Positions 41,561-63,596 are shown, counted from the stretch's first letter. The stretch: 64,000 nucleotides of DNA from Streptomyces sp. NBC_00239 (GCF_036194065.1 NZ_CP108095.1:2294001-2358000), one strand, 5' to 3'. A program made the numbers and translations. Notes: generated by a model from the letters alone, not told the origin.

Positions 41561-42559
41561 ATGGAACAGTCCGAGCCCGCCGTCCCGCTTCCGCCGCCGC
41601 TCGGCGAGCACCTCCGCTCGCCCCGGCTGCGCGCCGCCATGCTCGTACAGCAGGAAGCCCTTCACGCGGCAAGGGAGTTCCTGCGGGGTGAGGGATTCAC
41701 CGAGCTCTTGCCGCCGCTGATCGGCCCGGTCACCGACCCGGGCGGGCGGGGCGCCAAGGCGCTCGACGTGGACTACTACGGGCACCCGTACAAGCTGATG
41801 ACGAGCGCGATCCTGTACAAGCAGGCCTCGTTGAGCGGCTTCCCCAAGCTCTTCTACATCGCGCCGAACGTGCGCGTGGAGCCCGAGGAGACCGCCGGCA
41901 CCGGCCGGCACCTGGTCGAGTTCCACCAGATCGACGTGGAGATCGCCGGGGCGAGCCGCCAGGACGCGCAGGACGTGGCCGCCGGCATGCTGACCCACAT
42001 CGTCGACCACGTCTGGACGGCCGTCCCCGACGTCCTCGCCGAACTGGGCCGGGACGAGCTGGACTTCGCCGAGCTGCGGTCCGGGAAGTTCGACGCCTGC
42101 ACCCACGAGGAGGCGGTGTCCCGGCTGATCGCCCGGGGCCATCCGCAGAGCCCGGACGCCGAGATCGACTGGGCGGGCGAGCGGATCCTGTCCCTGGAGG
42201 CGGACCGGCCGTTCTTCGTCAACGACTACCCGAAGGGCTCGCGCGGCTTCTACGACCGCGAGGACCCCGAACACCCGGGCGTGCTGCGCAACTTCGACCT
42301 GCTCGCGCACGGCGGCTACGGCGAGCTGGTCAGCGGCAGCGAACGCGAGGCGGACTACGCGACGATCGTCACGCGGATGCGGGAGAGCGGCGAGAACCCC
42401 GCCAAGTACGCCTGGTACCTGGACCTGGCCCGCGAAGGCATCCCGTCCAGCGCCGGCTTCGGCATGGGCCTCCAGCGCCTGGTCCGGTTCCTGACCGGCC
42501 TGGACGCGCTGTGGCAGGTCAGCGCCTACCCGAAGCTCCCCGGGGCGGTGTCCCCGTGA
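41561..42559 (+). CDS. Class II Asx-tRNA-synthetase-like catalytic domain protein
   Basis: 332 residues from ATG, 104 nt after glmE. It matches the catalytic core of aspartyl/asparaginyl-tRNA synthetases only: motif 2 FYIAPNVRVEPEETAGTGRHLVEFHQIDVEIAG, the VNDYPKGSRGFYDRED segment, GYGELVSGSERE and motif 3 SSAGFGMGLQRLVRFLTGL. The N-terminal OB-fold that binds the anticodon is missing, and nothing replaces it, so tRNA decoding is unlikely. Stand-alone cores of this kind are known as archaeal-type asparagine synthetases, and other class II cores load carrier proteins. In this setting it could amidate 3-methylaspartate or adenylate it for the free carrier protein (inference). The GTGA overlap with the next gene shows coupling. 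Confidence 0.85.
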   Translation: MEQSEPAVPLPPPLGEHLRSPRLRAAMLVQQEALHAAREFLRGEGFTELLPPLIGPVTDPGGRGAKALDVDYYGHPYKLMTSAILYKQASLSGFPKLFYIAPNVRVEPEETAGTGRHLVEFHQIDVEIAGASRQDAQDVAAGMLTHIVDHVWTAVPDVLAELGRDELDFAELRSGKFDACTHEEAVSRLIARGHPQSPDAEIDWAGERILSLEADRPFFVNDYPKGSRGFYDREDPEHPGVLRNFDLLAHGGYGELVSGSEREADYATIVTRMRESGENPAKYAWYLDLAREGIPSSAGFGMGLQRLVRFLTGLDALWQVSAYPKLPGAVSP

Positions 42560-43896
42560 CCGGGCTGCGGGCGGCGGGCTTCCCCGAGCGCGCGGTGCGC
42601 GCCCGGGCCCGCAACGGGACGGCCGAGGTGTTCCCGCCCGCGGGCGGATACGGCGAGGAGCTGTACGGAGAGCTGCGCGACGGCGTGCCCGACGAGCTGG
42701 ACCGGGCACGGATCGCGCCGCCGGTCTTCATGCCCCGGCGGCTGGAGAAACTGATCGAACTGGGCCGCGAGCCGGGTCACGACGACGTGGAACTGCACAC
42801 CTCGGTCGGCGGCTTCGCCAGCGAACTTCCGCTGTTCCTCTCGGCGTTCGGCTCCACCCGGGCGGGCAGCGGCGATCTCGGCGTGGCCGCGAGCCGGCAG
42901 GCGGCGCGGCTGGGCATCCCGATGGTCATCGGCGAGAACATGGTGCCGGTGCACGGCTACCGGCGCGCGGCCGCGGACGGCGTGCGCTCGGCGCTGCTCG
43001 CCCGGATCCGCGCCTACACGGAGGCCGTGCCGGACGGCGTCGGCGGCGTGGCGGTGCAGCAGTCCACCGAGGACGCCGACTCGGAGGTGTGGAACCTGGT
43101 CTACAGCGACCCCGCCACCCGACCGCTGCTGGAATCGGGGCGGCTGGCCTTCGAGTTGAAGACCGGGCAGGGCGCCAAGCCGGGGCTGGGCGGGATGACG
43201 GTGGTCGACCGCGCCGAAGCCGACCGGCTGTCGGGGCGGTTCACCGTACGGGACGTGCTGGGCTCGGGCACGGCGGACGGCACGGCCGAGCACCGGCTGC
43301 GCTGCGCCACCCCCGGCACGTTCACCGAGGAGATCGTCCGCCAGCAACTCCGCTTCATGCGCAACAACTTCCCCAAGGCGCGCACGTGGGTGAAGTTCCA
43401 CCCCGGACGCGATGTCGCGCGGGCCGCGGCGACGGCCTGGCGGGCCGGCGCGGACGCCGTCACCGTCGACGGCGCGGAGGGCGGTACGGGCTGGGCGCCG
43501 CGGGTGTTCCTCGACCAGGTGGGGCTCGGCCTGGCCGACTGCCTGCGCCTGATCGCCGCGTCCGGGCACCACGGCTCCGGCGCCTCCGACGGCCCCGGCG
43601 GCTGCCTGCTGGCGACCGGCCGGATGTGGGAGGGCGGCCGTGCGGTGCGCGCGCTCGCCCTGGGCGCCCGGGCCGTGGGCCTGGGCCGGGCCGCGCTGAT
43701 CGCCGTCGACGAGGACCCCGAGGACGGCCTCGTCCGGCTGGCCGAGGCGCTGGCCCTGGAGGCCCGCCTGCTGATCAGCGCGCTCGGCAAGTACGCGCCC
43801 GGCTCCCTGGGCGCCGAGGACCTGTGGTGGCCCGGGGCCGCGCCGGCCGCCCCGGCCCCGGCTCCGCTGTCCGCCGCCGGCCCGGGAAACCCGTGA
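42556..43896 (+). CDS. FMN-binding glutamate-synthase-like protein
   Basis: 446 residues from GTG overlapping the previous stop. It resembles the central barrel of GltB: IAPPVFMPRRLEKLIELGREPGHDDVELHTSVGGFASELPLFLSAFGSTRAG, LAFELKTGQGAKPGLGGM (the GGxxPGxGG-type FMN/substrate loop), HPGRDVARAAATAWRAGADAVTVDGAEGGTGWAPRVFLDQVGLG, and GRMWEGGRAVRALALGARAVGLGRAAL. The glutaminase domain is absent, and no cysteine motif for the 3Fe-4S cluster is apparent. It may reduce or oxidise an amino/imino acid with FMN, possibly acting on the mutase-derived product. The chemistry is unknown. The C-terminus is Pro/Ala-rich. Confidence 0.82.
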   Translation: MTGLRAAGFPERAVRARARNGTAEVFPPAGGYGEELYGELRDGVPDELDRARIAPPVFMPRRLEKLIELGREPGHDDVELHTSVGGFASELPLFLSAFGSTRAGSGDLGVAASRQAARLGIPMVIGENMVPVHGYRRAAADGVRSALLARIRAYTEAVPDGVGGVAVQQSTEDADSEVWNLVYSDPATRPLLESGRLAFELKTGQGAKPGLGGMTVVDRAEADRLSGRFTVRDVLGSGTADGTAEHRLRCATPGTFTEEIVRQQLRFMRNNFPKARTWVKFHPGRDVARAAATAWRAGADAVTVDGAEGGTGWAPRVFLDQVGLGLADCLRLIAASGHHGSGASDGPGGCLLATGRMWEGGRAVRALALGARAVGLGRAALIAVDEDPEDGLVRLAEALALEARLLISALGKYAPGSLGAEDLWWPGAAPAAPAPAPLSAAGPGNP

Positions 43897-44312
43897 TGAC
43901 CGCAGCGCGCCGCTCGCGGGGCGGCACCCACCTGCCGCCCGGGGGCGGCCGCACCCGCGTCGGCCGCACCGCGTCCAGCCGCCCCGGGCCGGGCCGCCCG
44001 GGCGGCGGGCGGGCGGACCACGGCACGACGGTCAACGCCCGGTTCTCGCTGTCCGAGCTCCCGGTGGTCACCGTGCAGCCGGAGCGGGCCGGGCCGGCCT
44101 GCGCCGCGGCCGCCCGCGCCCTGACCGAAGCGGGCCGCGGCTACCTCGGCGGCCGGCTGGAGCTCCGTACGGACGGGTCCGCGCCCCGGACGGCCCGGCA
44201 GGCCGCCGCACTCACGGCGACGGAGCAGCGGGCGGCCACGCTCGCGGTCGCCTCGGCCCTGAGCGGCGGGCCGGGCACGGCCCGCCTCCGGATACGGCGC
44301 CGCCCCGGCTGA
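43896..44312 (+). CDS. Small hypothetical protein coupled to the FMN enzyme gene
   Basis: 138 residues. The ATG overlaps the preceding stop by one base (TGATG), supporting translation. The first about 45 residues are Arg/Gly/Pro-rich and unstructured. The rest (TVNARFSLSELPVVTVQPERAGPACAAAARALTEAGRGYLGGRLELRTDG...) could form a small alpha/beta unit. No family recognised. It may be an accessory to the glutamate-synthase-like enzyme. Confidence 0.5.
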   Translation: MTAARRSRGGTHLPPGGGRTRVGRTASSRPGPGRPGGGRADHGTTVNARFSLSELPVVTVQPERAGPACAAAARALTEAGRGYLGGRLELRTDGSAPRTARQAAALTATEQRAATLAVASALSGGPGTARLRIRRRPG

Positions 44313-44399
44313 CCCCGACACCGCCTCGCCACCGCACCGGGCGGAGCCACCGTCCGTGCCACCGTCCCGACAACTCACCTGCCATGGTGTGAGGTTGCC

Positions 44400-45194
44400 A
44401 TGCCCGAACCCGCCCTGACCGCCCTCCGCCCGCCACTGACCCCGACCCCCCTGGCGGGCGTGTACGTGGCTCCGCCCACGAACTCACCGCTGCACCCGGG
44501 CACTCCCCAGGTGTGGCTGGTGGACACCGTCACCCACCGGGTGACGGCCGCCCGACACGCCCCGTCGCTGCTGGACCGTCAGGAACTGGCCAAAGCAGCC
44601 AAGTTCCTGCACGGCTCCGACCGCGACACCTACCTGTGCGCCCACGTCGGACTGCGCCGCCTCCTCGGCGGCTACCTGGGACTGCCGCCCGGCGCGGTGA
44701 CGGTGTCCCGGGCGCCGTGCCCCGGCTGCGGGGAGCCGCACGGCCGCCCGGTGCTGCCCGGCGACACGCTGCACTTCTCGCTGTCGCACTGCAAAGGCCT
44801 GAGCCTGCTCGCCTTCGCCACCACCCCGGTCGGCGTGGACGTCGAGGCGGTGCCACCGCTGCACGTGGTCGCGGAGACCTCCGACATCCTCCACCCCCGC
44901 GAGGCCGCCGAGTTGGCGGCCCTGCCCCCGGACGAGCAGGCACGCGCCTTCACCCGGGTGTGGACCCGCAAGGAGGCCTACCTCAAGGGTCTGGGCGTGG
45001 GCCTGTCCGAGGACCCTGCCGGGGACTACGTCGGCGCGGGCCCGGCCCCGGCCCCGCCGCCCGGCTGGTCCCTGACCGACGTCCTGGTGCCGGAGGGCCA
45101 CTGCGCGGCGGTGGCACTGCGCCTGCCCGCGCCGGCCTCGACGCCCCTGCTCCGGCCCCCGGACCCGGACGGCCTCCGGCCACGAACGACCTGA
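44400..45194 (+). CDS. Sfp-type 4'-phosphopantetheinyl transferase
   Basis: 264 residues. Motifs: KFLHGSDRDTYLCAHVGLRRLLGGYLG (P1/P2 region), LHFSLSHCKGLSLLAFA, TPVGVDVEAVPPLH (the Mg-binding Asp-x-Glu) and FTRVWTRKEAYLKGLGVGL (the W-x-x-K-E-A-x-x-K motif). It transfers the phosphopantetheine arm of CoA to the Ser of carrier domains, here most likely the two free carriers and the four NRPS carriers. It is the last gene of the rightward block and is followed by a 20-bp terminator. Confidence 0.95.
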   Translation: MPEPALTALRPPLTPTPLAGVYVAPPTNSPLHPGTPQVWLVDTVTHRVTAARHAPSLLDRQELAKAAKFLHGSDRDTYLCAHVGLRRLLGGYLGLPPGAVTVSRAPCPGCGEPHGRPVLPGDTLHFSLSHCKGLSLLAFATTPVGVDVEAVPPLHVVAETSDILHPREAAELAALPPDEQARAFTRVWTRKEAYLKGLGVGLSEDPAGDYVGAGPAPAPPPGWSLTDVLVPEGHCAAVALRLPAPASTPLLRPPDPDGLRPRTT

Positions 45195-45211
45195 CGAGGA
45201 ACCGCCGGCCC

Positions 45212-45260
45212 GACGCCCTGCGGCCCCACAGCCCGAAGAGCTGTGGGGCCGCAGGGCGTC
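45212..45260. terminator. Terminator after the PPTase gene
   Basis: A perfect 20-bp inverted repeat (45212-45231 with 45241-45260), loop CCCGAAGAG, 17 nt past the stop. Confidence 0.9.
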
Positions 45261-45384
45261 TGCTCGTTGCTCGCACGACGCACGATGCAGGGCGCAGGAC
45301 GGTGGCGGTGTGGGCGGGGCCGCGGGCCGCACGCCGTCCGGCGGCTCTCGTCGCGCGCCGCGCCGCCGAACTAGCATGCGCGCC

Positions 45385-45837
45385 ATGACCAAGATCGAGA
45401 TCCGCCCGGCCTCGGAAGCCGACCTCCCGGCCATCGTGGCCATGCTCGCCGACGACGCGCTCGGCGCGACCCGCGAGTCCCCCGACGACCTCTCTCCCTA
45501 CCTGGCGGCCTTCGCCCGCCTGCGTGACGACCCGAACCAGCTGGTCGTCGTGGCCGACCGGGCCGGCGAGGTGGTCGGCACCCTCCAGCTCACGATCATC
45601 CCGGGCCTCTCCCGCAAGGGCTCGACCCGCTCGGTCATCGAGGGGGTACGCGTCCACGCCTCGACCCGCGGCGAGGGCCTCGGCGCCGAGCTGATCGAGT
45701 GGGCCGTCGCCGAATCCCGCCGCCAGGACTGCCGACTCGTCCAGCTCACCTCCGACAAGACCCGCCCCGACGCCCACCGGTTCTACGAGCGGCTGGGCTT
45801 CACCGCCTCCCACGTGGGCTTCAAACTCCAGCTCTGA
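45385..45837 (+). CDS. GNAT-family N-acetyltransferase, probably leaderless
   Basis: 150 residues from the ATG giving MTKIEIRPASEADLPAIVAMLADD. Complete GNAT: VVADRAGEVVGTLQLTIIPGLSRKGSTRSVIEGVRVHASTRGEGLGAELIEWAVAESRRQDCRLVQLTSDKTRPDAHRFYERLGF. The R-G-E-G-L-G loop binds acetyl-CoA, and the N-x-x-A-like end is RPDAHRFYERLGF. A TAGCAT -10 at 45372-45377 places the start site at or next to the ATG, with no ribosome-binding site, so the mRNA is likely leaderless. An upstream in-frame ATG at 45376 overlaps that -10 and is discounted. It could be a resistance or tailoring enzyme of the cluster or an ordinary GNAT. Confidence 0.85.
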   Translation: MTKIEIRPASEADLPAIVAMLADDALGATRESPDDLSPYLAAFARLRDDPNQLVVVADRAGEVVGTLQLTIIPGLSRKGSTRSVIEGVRVHASTRGEGLGAELIEWAVAESRRQDCRLVQLTSDKTRPDAHRFYERLGFTASHVGFKLQL

Positions 45838-46145
45838 CCGGCCTCCGGCCGGGCCGGCCCGTGCCGATCCCGCCGGTCGAGCGCGCGGCGAACGCGGAGC
45901 AGCGAGCTGCCGTGCCCGGTGCACCTCAACGCGGTGCAGTGACGTGCCGTGCCCGGTGCACCTCCCGGCGGTGGTCCGGGGGCCTCGCGCTCGGGCAGGA
46001 TCCGGTTGCCCACCTCGGTGTGCGCCGGCTCCCGCCGAAGTCCCCCAGCGGGCCCGCACGTTCGGCCGGGGCGGCTCCACACGGCGGATACGACGACGGC
46101 GCGGCCACCCGGAACATCCGGGTGGCCGCGCCGTGCGGGCGCCGG
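45838..46145. other. Convergent intergenic region at the meeting point of the two cluster blocks
   Basis: 308 bp. It holds a 20-bp direct repeat TGCCGTGCCCGGTGCACCTC at 45908-45927 and 45945-45964 and ends with the terminator at 46096-46134. No gene seen. Confidence 0.5.
46096..46134. terminator. Bidirectional terminator between the GNAT and amidinohydrolase genes
   Basis: A perfect 18-bp inverted repeat (46096-46113 with 46117-46134), loop ACA, 11 nt past the minus-strand stop. Confidence 0.9.
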
Positions 46146-46958
46146 TCAGGCCGACTCGCGTATCTCCAGGGTGCAGCACTTCACGCTGCCGCCGCCCTTG
46201 AACAGCTCCGAGAGGTCCATCCCGACGGGCCGGAAGCCGCGCTCGCGCAGCGCGGCGGCCACCCCGGTCGCCGCCTCCGGCAGCATGACGTTCAGGCCGT
46301 CGCTCATCACGTTGAGCCCGAACACCTCCGCGTCCGCCTCCGTCACCAGCACCGCGTCCGGGAAGAGCTGCCGCAGCACCGCCCGGCTGCCCGCCGAGAA
46401 CGCCCCGGGGTAGTACATGACCTGGTCGGTGTCGAGCACGCTGAGCGCGGTGTCGAGGTGGTAGAAGCGCGGGTCCACGAGGTCCAGGCCGATCACCGGG
46501 CGGCCGAGGACCTCCTGGGCCTCCGCGTGTCCGGCGGAGACGCTGCGGAAGCCGCGCCCCGCGAGCAGGTAGCTGCCGGTCAGCAGCAGGTCCCCCTCAC
46601 CCTCGTTGACGTGGACCGGGTCGTGGGTGGTGAACCCGTGGGCCCGGAACCACTCCAGGTACGCGGGGCCCTCGGCGGCGCGCTCGGCATTGCGGAACCG
46701 GGCGCCGAGCACCTTGCCGTCGATGACGGTCGCGCCGTTCGCCGCGTAGACCATGTCGGGCAGACCGGGCAGCGGGTCGATCAGCTCGACGCGGTGGCCG
46801 AGTGCGACGTACTGCTCGTACAGCCGCTCCCACTGGGCGACGGCGAGGTCGGTGTCGACCGGCTTCGCCGGGTCCATCCAGGGGTTGATCGCGTAGCTGA
46901 CCTCGAAGTACGTCGGGCGGCACATCAGGAACCGGCGGGGGCGGGCAGTGCGGGTCAC
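46146..46958 (-). CDS. Dimethylarginine dimethylaminohydrolase-like amidinohydrolase
   Basis: 270 residues from GTG at 46958, with GGAG 9 nt upstream. Amidinotransferase/DDAH fold: FLMCRPTYFEVSYAINPWMDP, DMVYAANGATVIDGKVLGARFRNAERAAEGPAYLEWF, EGEGDLL, DPRFYHLDTALSVLD (catalytic His), and the C-terminal GGGSVKCCTLEIRE with the nucleophile Cys. The family hydrolyses Nω-substituted arginine, or arginine-like guanidines, to citrulline. It is the last gene of the leftward NRPS block, so it may tailor a guanidino residue of the peptide or a precursor, or protect the host. Plain DDAH housekeeping function is the alternative. Confidence 0.85.
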   Translation of the reverse strand: MTRTARPRRFLMCRPTYFEVSYAINPWMDPAKPVDTDLAVAQWERLYEQYVALGHRVELIDPLPGLPDMVYAANGATVIDGKVLGARFRNAERAAEGPAYLEWFRAHGFTTHDPVHVNEGEGDLLLTGSYLLAGRGFRSVSAGHAEAQEVLGRPVIGLDLVDPRFYHLDTALSVLDTDQVMYYPGAFSAGSRAVLRQLFPDAVLVTEADAEVFGLNVMSDGLNVMLPEAATGVAAALRERGFRPVGMDLSELFKGGGSVKCCTLEIRESA

Positions 46959-47071
46959 GGCAGACTCCAGGAGGGTTCGGTACGGCTGAGGCAGGGGCAG
47001 GGGCCGGGGCGGGAGGGAGACGGAGCGGGAGGGGCGGAGAGGGCGGGGGCAGCAGGACGCGAAGCGGCGGT

Positions 47072-47113
47072 GCGGTCAGGAGGACGCGGGGCGCGGTCAG
47101 GAGGACGCGGGGC
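47072..47113. repeat. 21-bp perfect tandem duplication spanning the MFS stop codon
   Basis: 47072-47092 and 47093-47113 are identical (GCGGTCAGGAGGACGCGGGG + C). The stop codon (47099-47097) lies in the second copy by coordinates, with an in-frame duplicate of it in the first. Confidence 0.9.
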
Positions 47114-48398
47114 GCTCGGGGAAGCTGCGCAGGCCGCGGAGCGGGCTCGCCAGCAGGACCGCGCCGGCCGAGAGCAGCACGCACGCCATGATCCAGATGG
47201 TGGTGCGGGCGCCGAGCGCCTCGCCCAGCCAGCCGCCGAGCAGGGCCCCGACCGGGATGGCGCTGAAGTTGACGGTCGAGGCGCTGGCTCGGATCCGGCC
47301 GATCATCGCGGGCGGGCAGTACGCCTGGTAGAAGCTGCCGGCGATGACGTTCCCGGCGATCACACCGCAGACCGCGACCGACCAGGCCACCGCGCTCGCC
47401 GCCAGCGGCAGCCGTTCCCCCGCCAGCGGCAGCAGGAGGATGAACGGCGCGCCCACCAGCTCGCAGAGAAGCAGCCCGCGCGCCGTTCCGAACCGGCGGG
47501 CGATCCGCCCGGCGAGCGCCGCGCCGGCCAGGCCGCCGACCGACACCACCGCGAACACCGCGCCGACCCCGGCGGGCGAGACTCCCACGCTGCGGATCAG
47601 GAAGATGGTCTGCACCGCCTGGATGCCGTTGAGGCCGAGGTTGCCGACGGCCGCGAAGCTCGCCAGGGTGCGCAGGTACGGGTCGCGCACCAGGAACCGG
47701 ACGCCCTCGCCGATCTCGCGCAGGATCCCGCGCCGTTCGGAGACCGGCGGCGGCGTCTCCTCGACCTTGATGCTGCTCACGAAGAGGGCCGCCACCAAGT
47801 AGGTCACCGCGTCGGCGAGCAGTCCGCTGGCCGCGCCGAACGCCTGCGAGAGCAGGCCGGCCGCACCGGGGCCGGCGATCTCCGCCGCCGCATCGCCGGA
47901 ACGCAGCTTGACGTTGGCCTCCAGCAGGTCCTGCTTGGCCACCAGTGAGGTCAGCACGGCGCTGTTCGCGGTGGACAGGAACACCTTGACCGCGCCGGCC
48001 AGCAGTGCCACGACCACCAGTTGGGCCATGGTCAGCACCCCGAGCCAGCCGGCCACGGGGACGCTGCCGAACAGCACCAGCAGGAGGAGGTCGCAGACCA
48101 GCATGACCTTCAGCCGGGGCCAGCGGTCCACCCAGGCGCCGGCGACCAGGCCGAGGAAGAGCCACGGCGCCCATGCGGAGGCGGTGAGCACCCCGACCAT
48201 GAACGGAGAAGCGTTCAGGGTGACGACGGCCACCAGGGCGAGTGCGACGTTTCCGACGGCGGTGCCGAGTCCGCTGGTCGTCTCACCGATCCACAGCTTG
48301 CGGAAGTTCTCCTGGGCCCACAGGCCCCAACGGCTCCTGGGCGGTCCCTCCGCCACCGGGGACGGCGGGGACGGCGGCTTGACGGGGGCGGCGGTCAT
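47097..48398 (-). CDS. MFS exporter (EntS/MFS_3 type)
   Basis: 433 residues with about 12 hydrophobic segments. The start FRKLWIGETTSGLGTAVGNVALALVAV and the loop GAWVDRWPRLKVMLVCDLLLL (motif A-like, D-R-x-x-R) are those of the enterobactin-exporter-like MFS_3 family, as is SFYQAYCPPAMIGRIRASASTVNFSAIPVGALLGGWLGE. It should export the finished peptide by proton antiport across the cell membrane. It starts 6 nt after the NRPS stop, so is coupled to it. A 21-bp tandem repeat crosses the stop codon. Confidence 0.92.
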   Translation of the reverse strand: MTAAPVKPPSPPSPVAEGPPRSRWGLWAQENFRKLWIGETTSGLGTAVGNVALALVAVVTLNASPFMVGVLTASAWAPWLFLGLVAGAWVDRWPRLKVMLVCDLLLLVLFGSVPVAGWLGVLTMAQLVVVALLAGAVKVFLSTANSAVLTSLVAKQDLLEANVKLRSGDAAAEIAGPGAAGLLSQAFGAASGLLADAVTYLVAALFVSSIKVEETPPPVSERRGILREIGEGVRFLVRDPYLRTLASFAAVGNLGLNGIQAVQTIFLIRSVGVSPAGVGAVFAVVSVGGLAGAALAGRIARRFGTARGLLLCELVGAPFILLLPLAGERLPLAASAVAWSVAVCGVIAGNVIAGSFYQAYCPPAMIGRIRASASTVNFSAIPVGALLGGWLGEALGARTTIWIMACVLLSAGAVLLASPLRGLRSFPERPASS

Positions 48399-48404
48399 TC
48401 CGTT

Positions 48405-62021
<13,617 letters not shown>

Positions 62022-62068
62022 GGTGCTTCCTCTGCTCACGTCACGGCGTGGATGGTGTGCGGATTGCC

Positions 62069-63079
62069 TCAGGCGGGGACTGCGGTGGTGGGTCGCACCG
62101 TGGGCCGGCAGTCCAGGAGTTCGACGGGACGGCCCATCGCGACGGCGATCTTGCGGTCGCCGCGGAAGGGGTCGCGGCCGTGCGCGCAGAGCACGTTGTC
62201 GACCAGCATCACGTCGCCGACCTGCCAGGTCTCACGGACCGTGGCGGCTTCGTAGGCCGCGTTGAGGGCGTCCATGTCCTCGCGGGTGAGCGGCTCGCCG
62301 TCACCGAAGCCGGTGTTGAACGGCAGGCCGTCCGGGCCGAACTCGTCGACCATGGCCTCCCGGATGTCCGGGTCGAGCGACCACTCGTTCCAGAAGGCCA
62401 GGTGGTTGAACCAGACCTCCTCGCCGGTCTGCGGGTGGTGGACGGTGGCCGAACGCAGCTGGCTGGTCCGCAGGTTGCCGTCCGGCTGCCACTGCCAGGC
62501 GATGCCGTTCTCCCGGCAGTACTCCTCGACGTCGGCCCGGTCCTCGGTGCCGAACGCGGTGCGCCAGCCGAGGGAGATGTAGTCCGAGTAGTTGCGGGTG
62601 AGCGTCCAGCCGGACGACCTGCCGCGCTCCACCAGGTGGGCGGGCAGCCCCGCGAGGACCTTGCGGACGTCGGCGGTCGGGGTGGCGCCGCCCTCCGCGG
62701 GTGCGGTGAGGCAGGCGAAGAGCAGCCGGCCGGGGAAGGTCAGGGTGTAGCTGTTCTCGTTGTGCATCCGGATCGACTGGGCCGGCGGCAGGTCGGTCGA
62801 CGAGAAGACGCCGTTGCCGAAGTCACTGCGCGGGGTGGCCTTTTCCCGGTACGGGGTGGGCTCGGGGATCAGTACGTCGCGGACGGCGGCAACGTCCTCG
62901 CTGCGCGTCACCGGCAGCCCGCGCAGGAAGATCGTGCCGTGCTCGTGCAGGGCGGCGGTCAGCGCGGCCTCGTTCTCGCGCAGCCACGCGCAGGCCTCGG
63001 CGAGGTCCGCGGTGGCGGGCACGTGGGCGAGGGCCGGACGGCCGGGGTTGATGTCCCAGGTCGGCATGGCGACGGTCAC
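62069..63079 (-). CDS. TauD/SyrP-like Fe(II)/2-oxoglutarate oxygenase
   Basis: 336 residues from GTG at 63079, which overlaps the MbtH stop (GTGA); the ATG at 63067 (332 residues) is the alternative. Jelly-roll oxygenase: iron ligands His and Glu in [35 protein letters not shown] (H-x-E as in SyrP/clavaminate-synthase relatives) and the distal His in [27 protein letters not shown], with the Arg that binds 2-oxoglutarate. SyrP-type enzymes hydroxylate the beta-carbon of a carrier-bound amino acid. The NRPS gene starts 47 nt downstream. Substrate unknown; VioC-like action on free arginine is also possible. Confidence 0.9.
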   Translation of the reverse strand: MTVAMPTWDINPGRPALAHVPATADLAEACAWLRENEAALTAALHEHGTIFLRGLPVTRSEDVAAVRDVLIPEPTPYREKATPRSDFGNGVFSSTDLPPAQSIRMHNENSYTLTFPGRLLFACLTAPAEGGATPTADVRKVLAGLPAHLVERGRSSGWTLTRNYSDYISLGWRTAFGTEDRADVEEYCRENGIAWQWQPDGNLRTSQLRSATVHHPQTGEEVWFNHLAFWNEWSLDPDIREAMVDEFGPDGLPFNTGFGDGEPLTREDMDALNAAYEAATVRETWQVGDVMLVDNVLCAHGRDPFRGDRKIAVAMGRPVELLDCRPTVRPTTAVPA

Positions 63080-63288
63080 CGCCCGCCGAGGGAGGCGAGC
63101 AGGCTGACGGGGCGGATGTCTGTCCAGTTGACCTCGATCCAGTCGAGGCACTCCTGTCGGGTGGCCTCGCCGTAGGTGGTGGTCCAGCCTTCCGGGACGT
63201 CGAGCCAGACCGGCCAGATCGAGTGCTGGTTCTCGTCGTTGACCAGGACCAGGTAGCCGGCGTTGTCGTCCTCGAACGGGTTGCTCAT
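63076..63288 (-). CDS. mbtH: MbtH-family NRPS helper protein
   Basis: 70 residues. The full signature is present: NPFEDDNAGYLVLVNDENQHSIWPVWLDVPEGWTTTYGEATRQECLDWIEVNWTDIRP. MbtH-like proteins bind the large subdomain of adenylation domains and are needed for their folding or activity. Its position directly before the oxygenase and NRPS genes is typical. Confidence 0.97.
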   Translation of the reverse strand: MSNPFEDDNAGYLVLVNDENQHSIWPVWLDVPEGWTTTYGEATRQECLDWIEVNWTDIRPVSLLASLGGR

Positions 63289-63583
63289 GGTGGTCTCCGC
63301 AGGTGAGAGGTGCTCTGGTGGTGTGATTCGAAATTAGGTGCGCCGGGTGGTCGCGAGCGGCGCAAGCTCCGGCAGGAGAGCGGCAGTTGCGGCGCGCCCG
63401 GGTCCGGAAACGCTGCCGCCCCGCCGGGCCCGGGGAAGCGGGCGGGCGGGGCGGGGCAGGCCGGGAGCGGGGCTCGGGGCGGCCGGGGGCGCGGGGCGGA
63501 GCGGAACGCGGGCGGCAACGGGGGCAGGCGGCCGGAAGGGCGCCGGCGGGCCGCGAGGAGTGCGGTCAGCGGGGGGGGTGCGG
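63289..63583. other. Gene-free interval between P450 and mbtH
   Basis: 295 bp, extremely GC-rich, with runs of G and CGGG repeats (63400-63540) that may form G-rich structures. It ends at the tandem repeat over the P450 stop. It probably holds the mbtH-NRPS promoter (GAAATTAG near 63330 on the plus strand is the only AT-richer patch), but no clear hexamers were found. Confidence 0.4.
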
Positions 63584-63596
63584 TCAGCGGGGGGTG
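63561..63596. repeat. 18-bp tandem duplication spanning the P450 stop codon
   Basis: 63561-63578 and 63579-63596 (TGCGGTCAGCGGGGGG + 2) match at 16-17 of 18 positions. The stop (63586-63584) is in the second copy by coordinates and an in-frame duplicate stop follows in the first. Confidence 0.8.
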
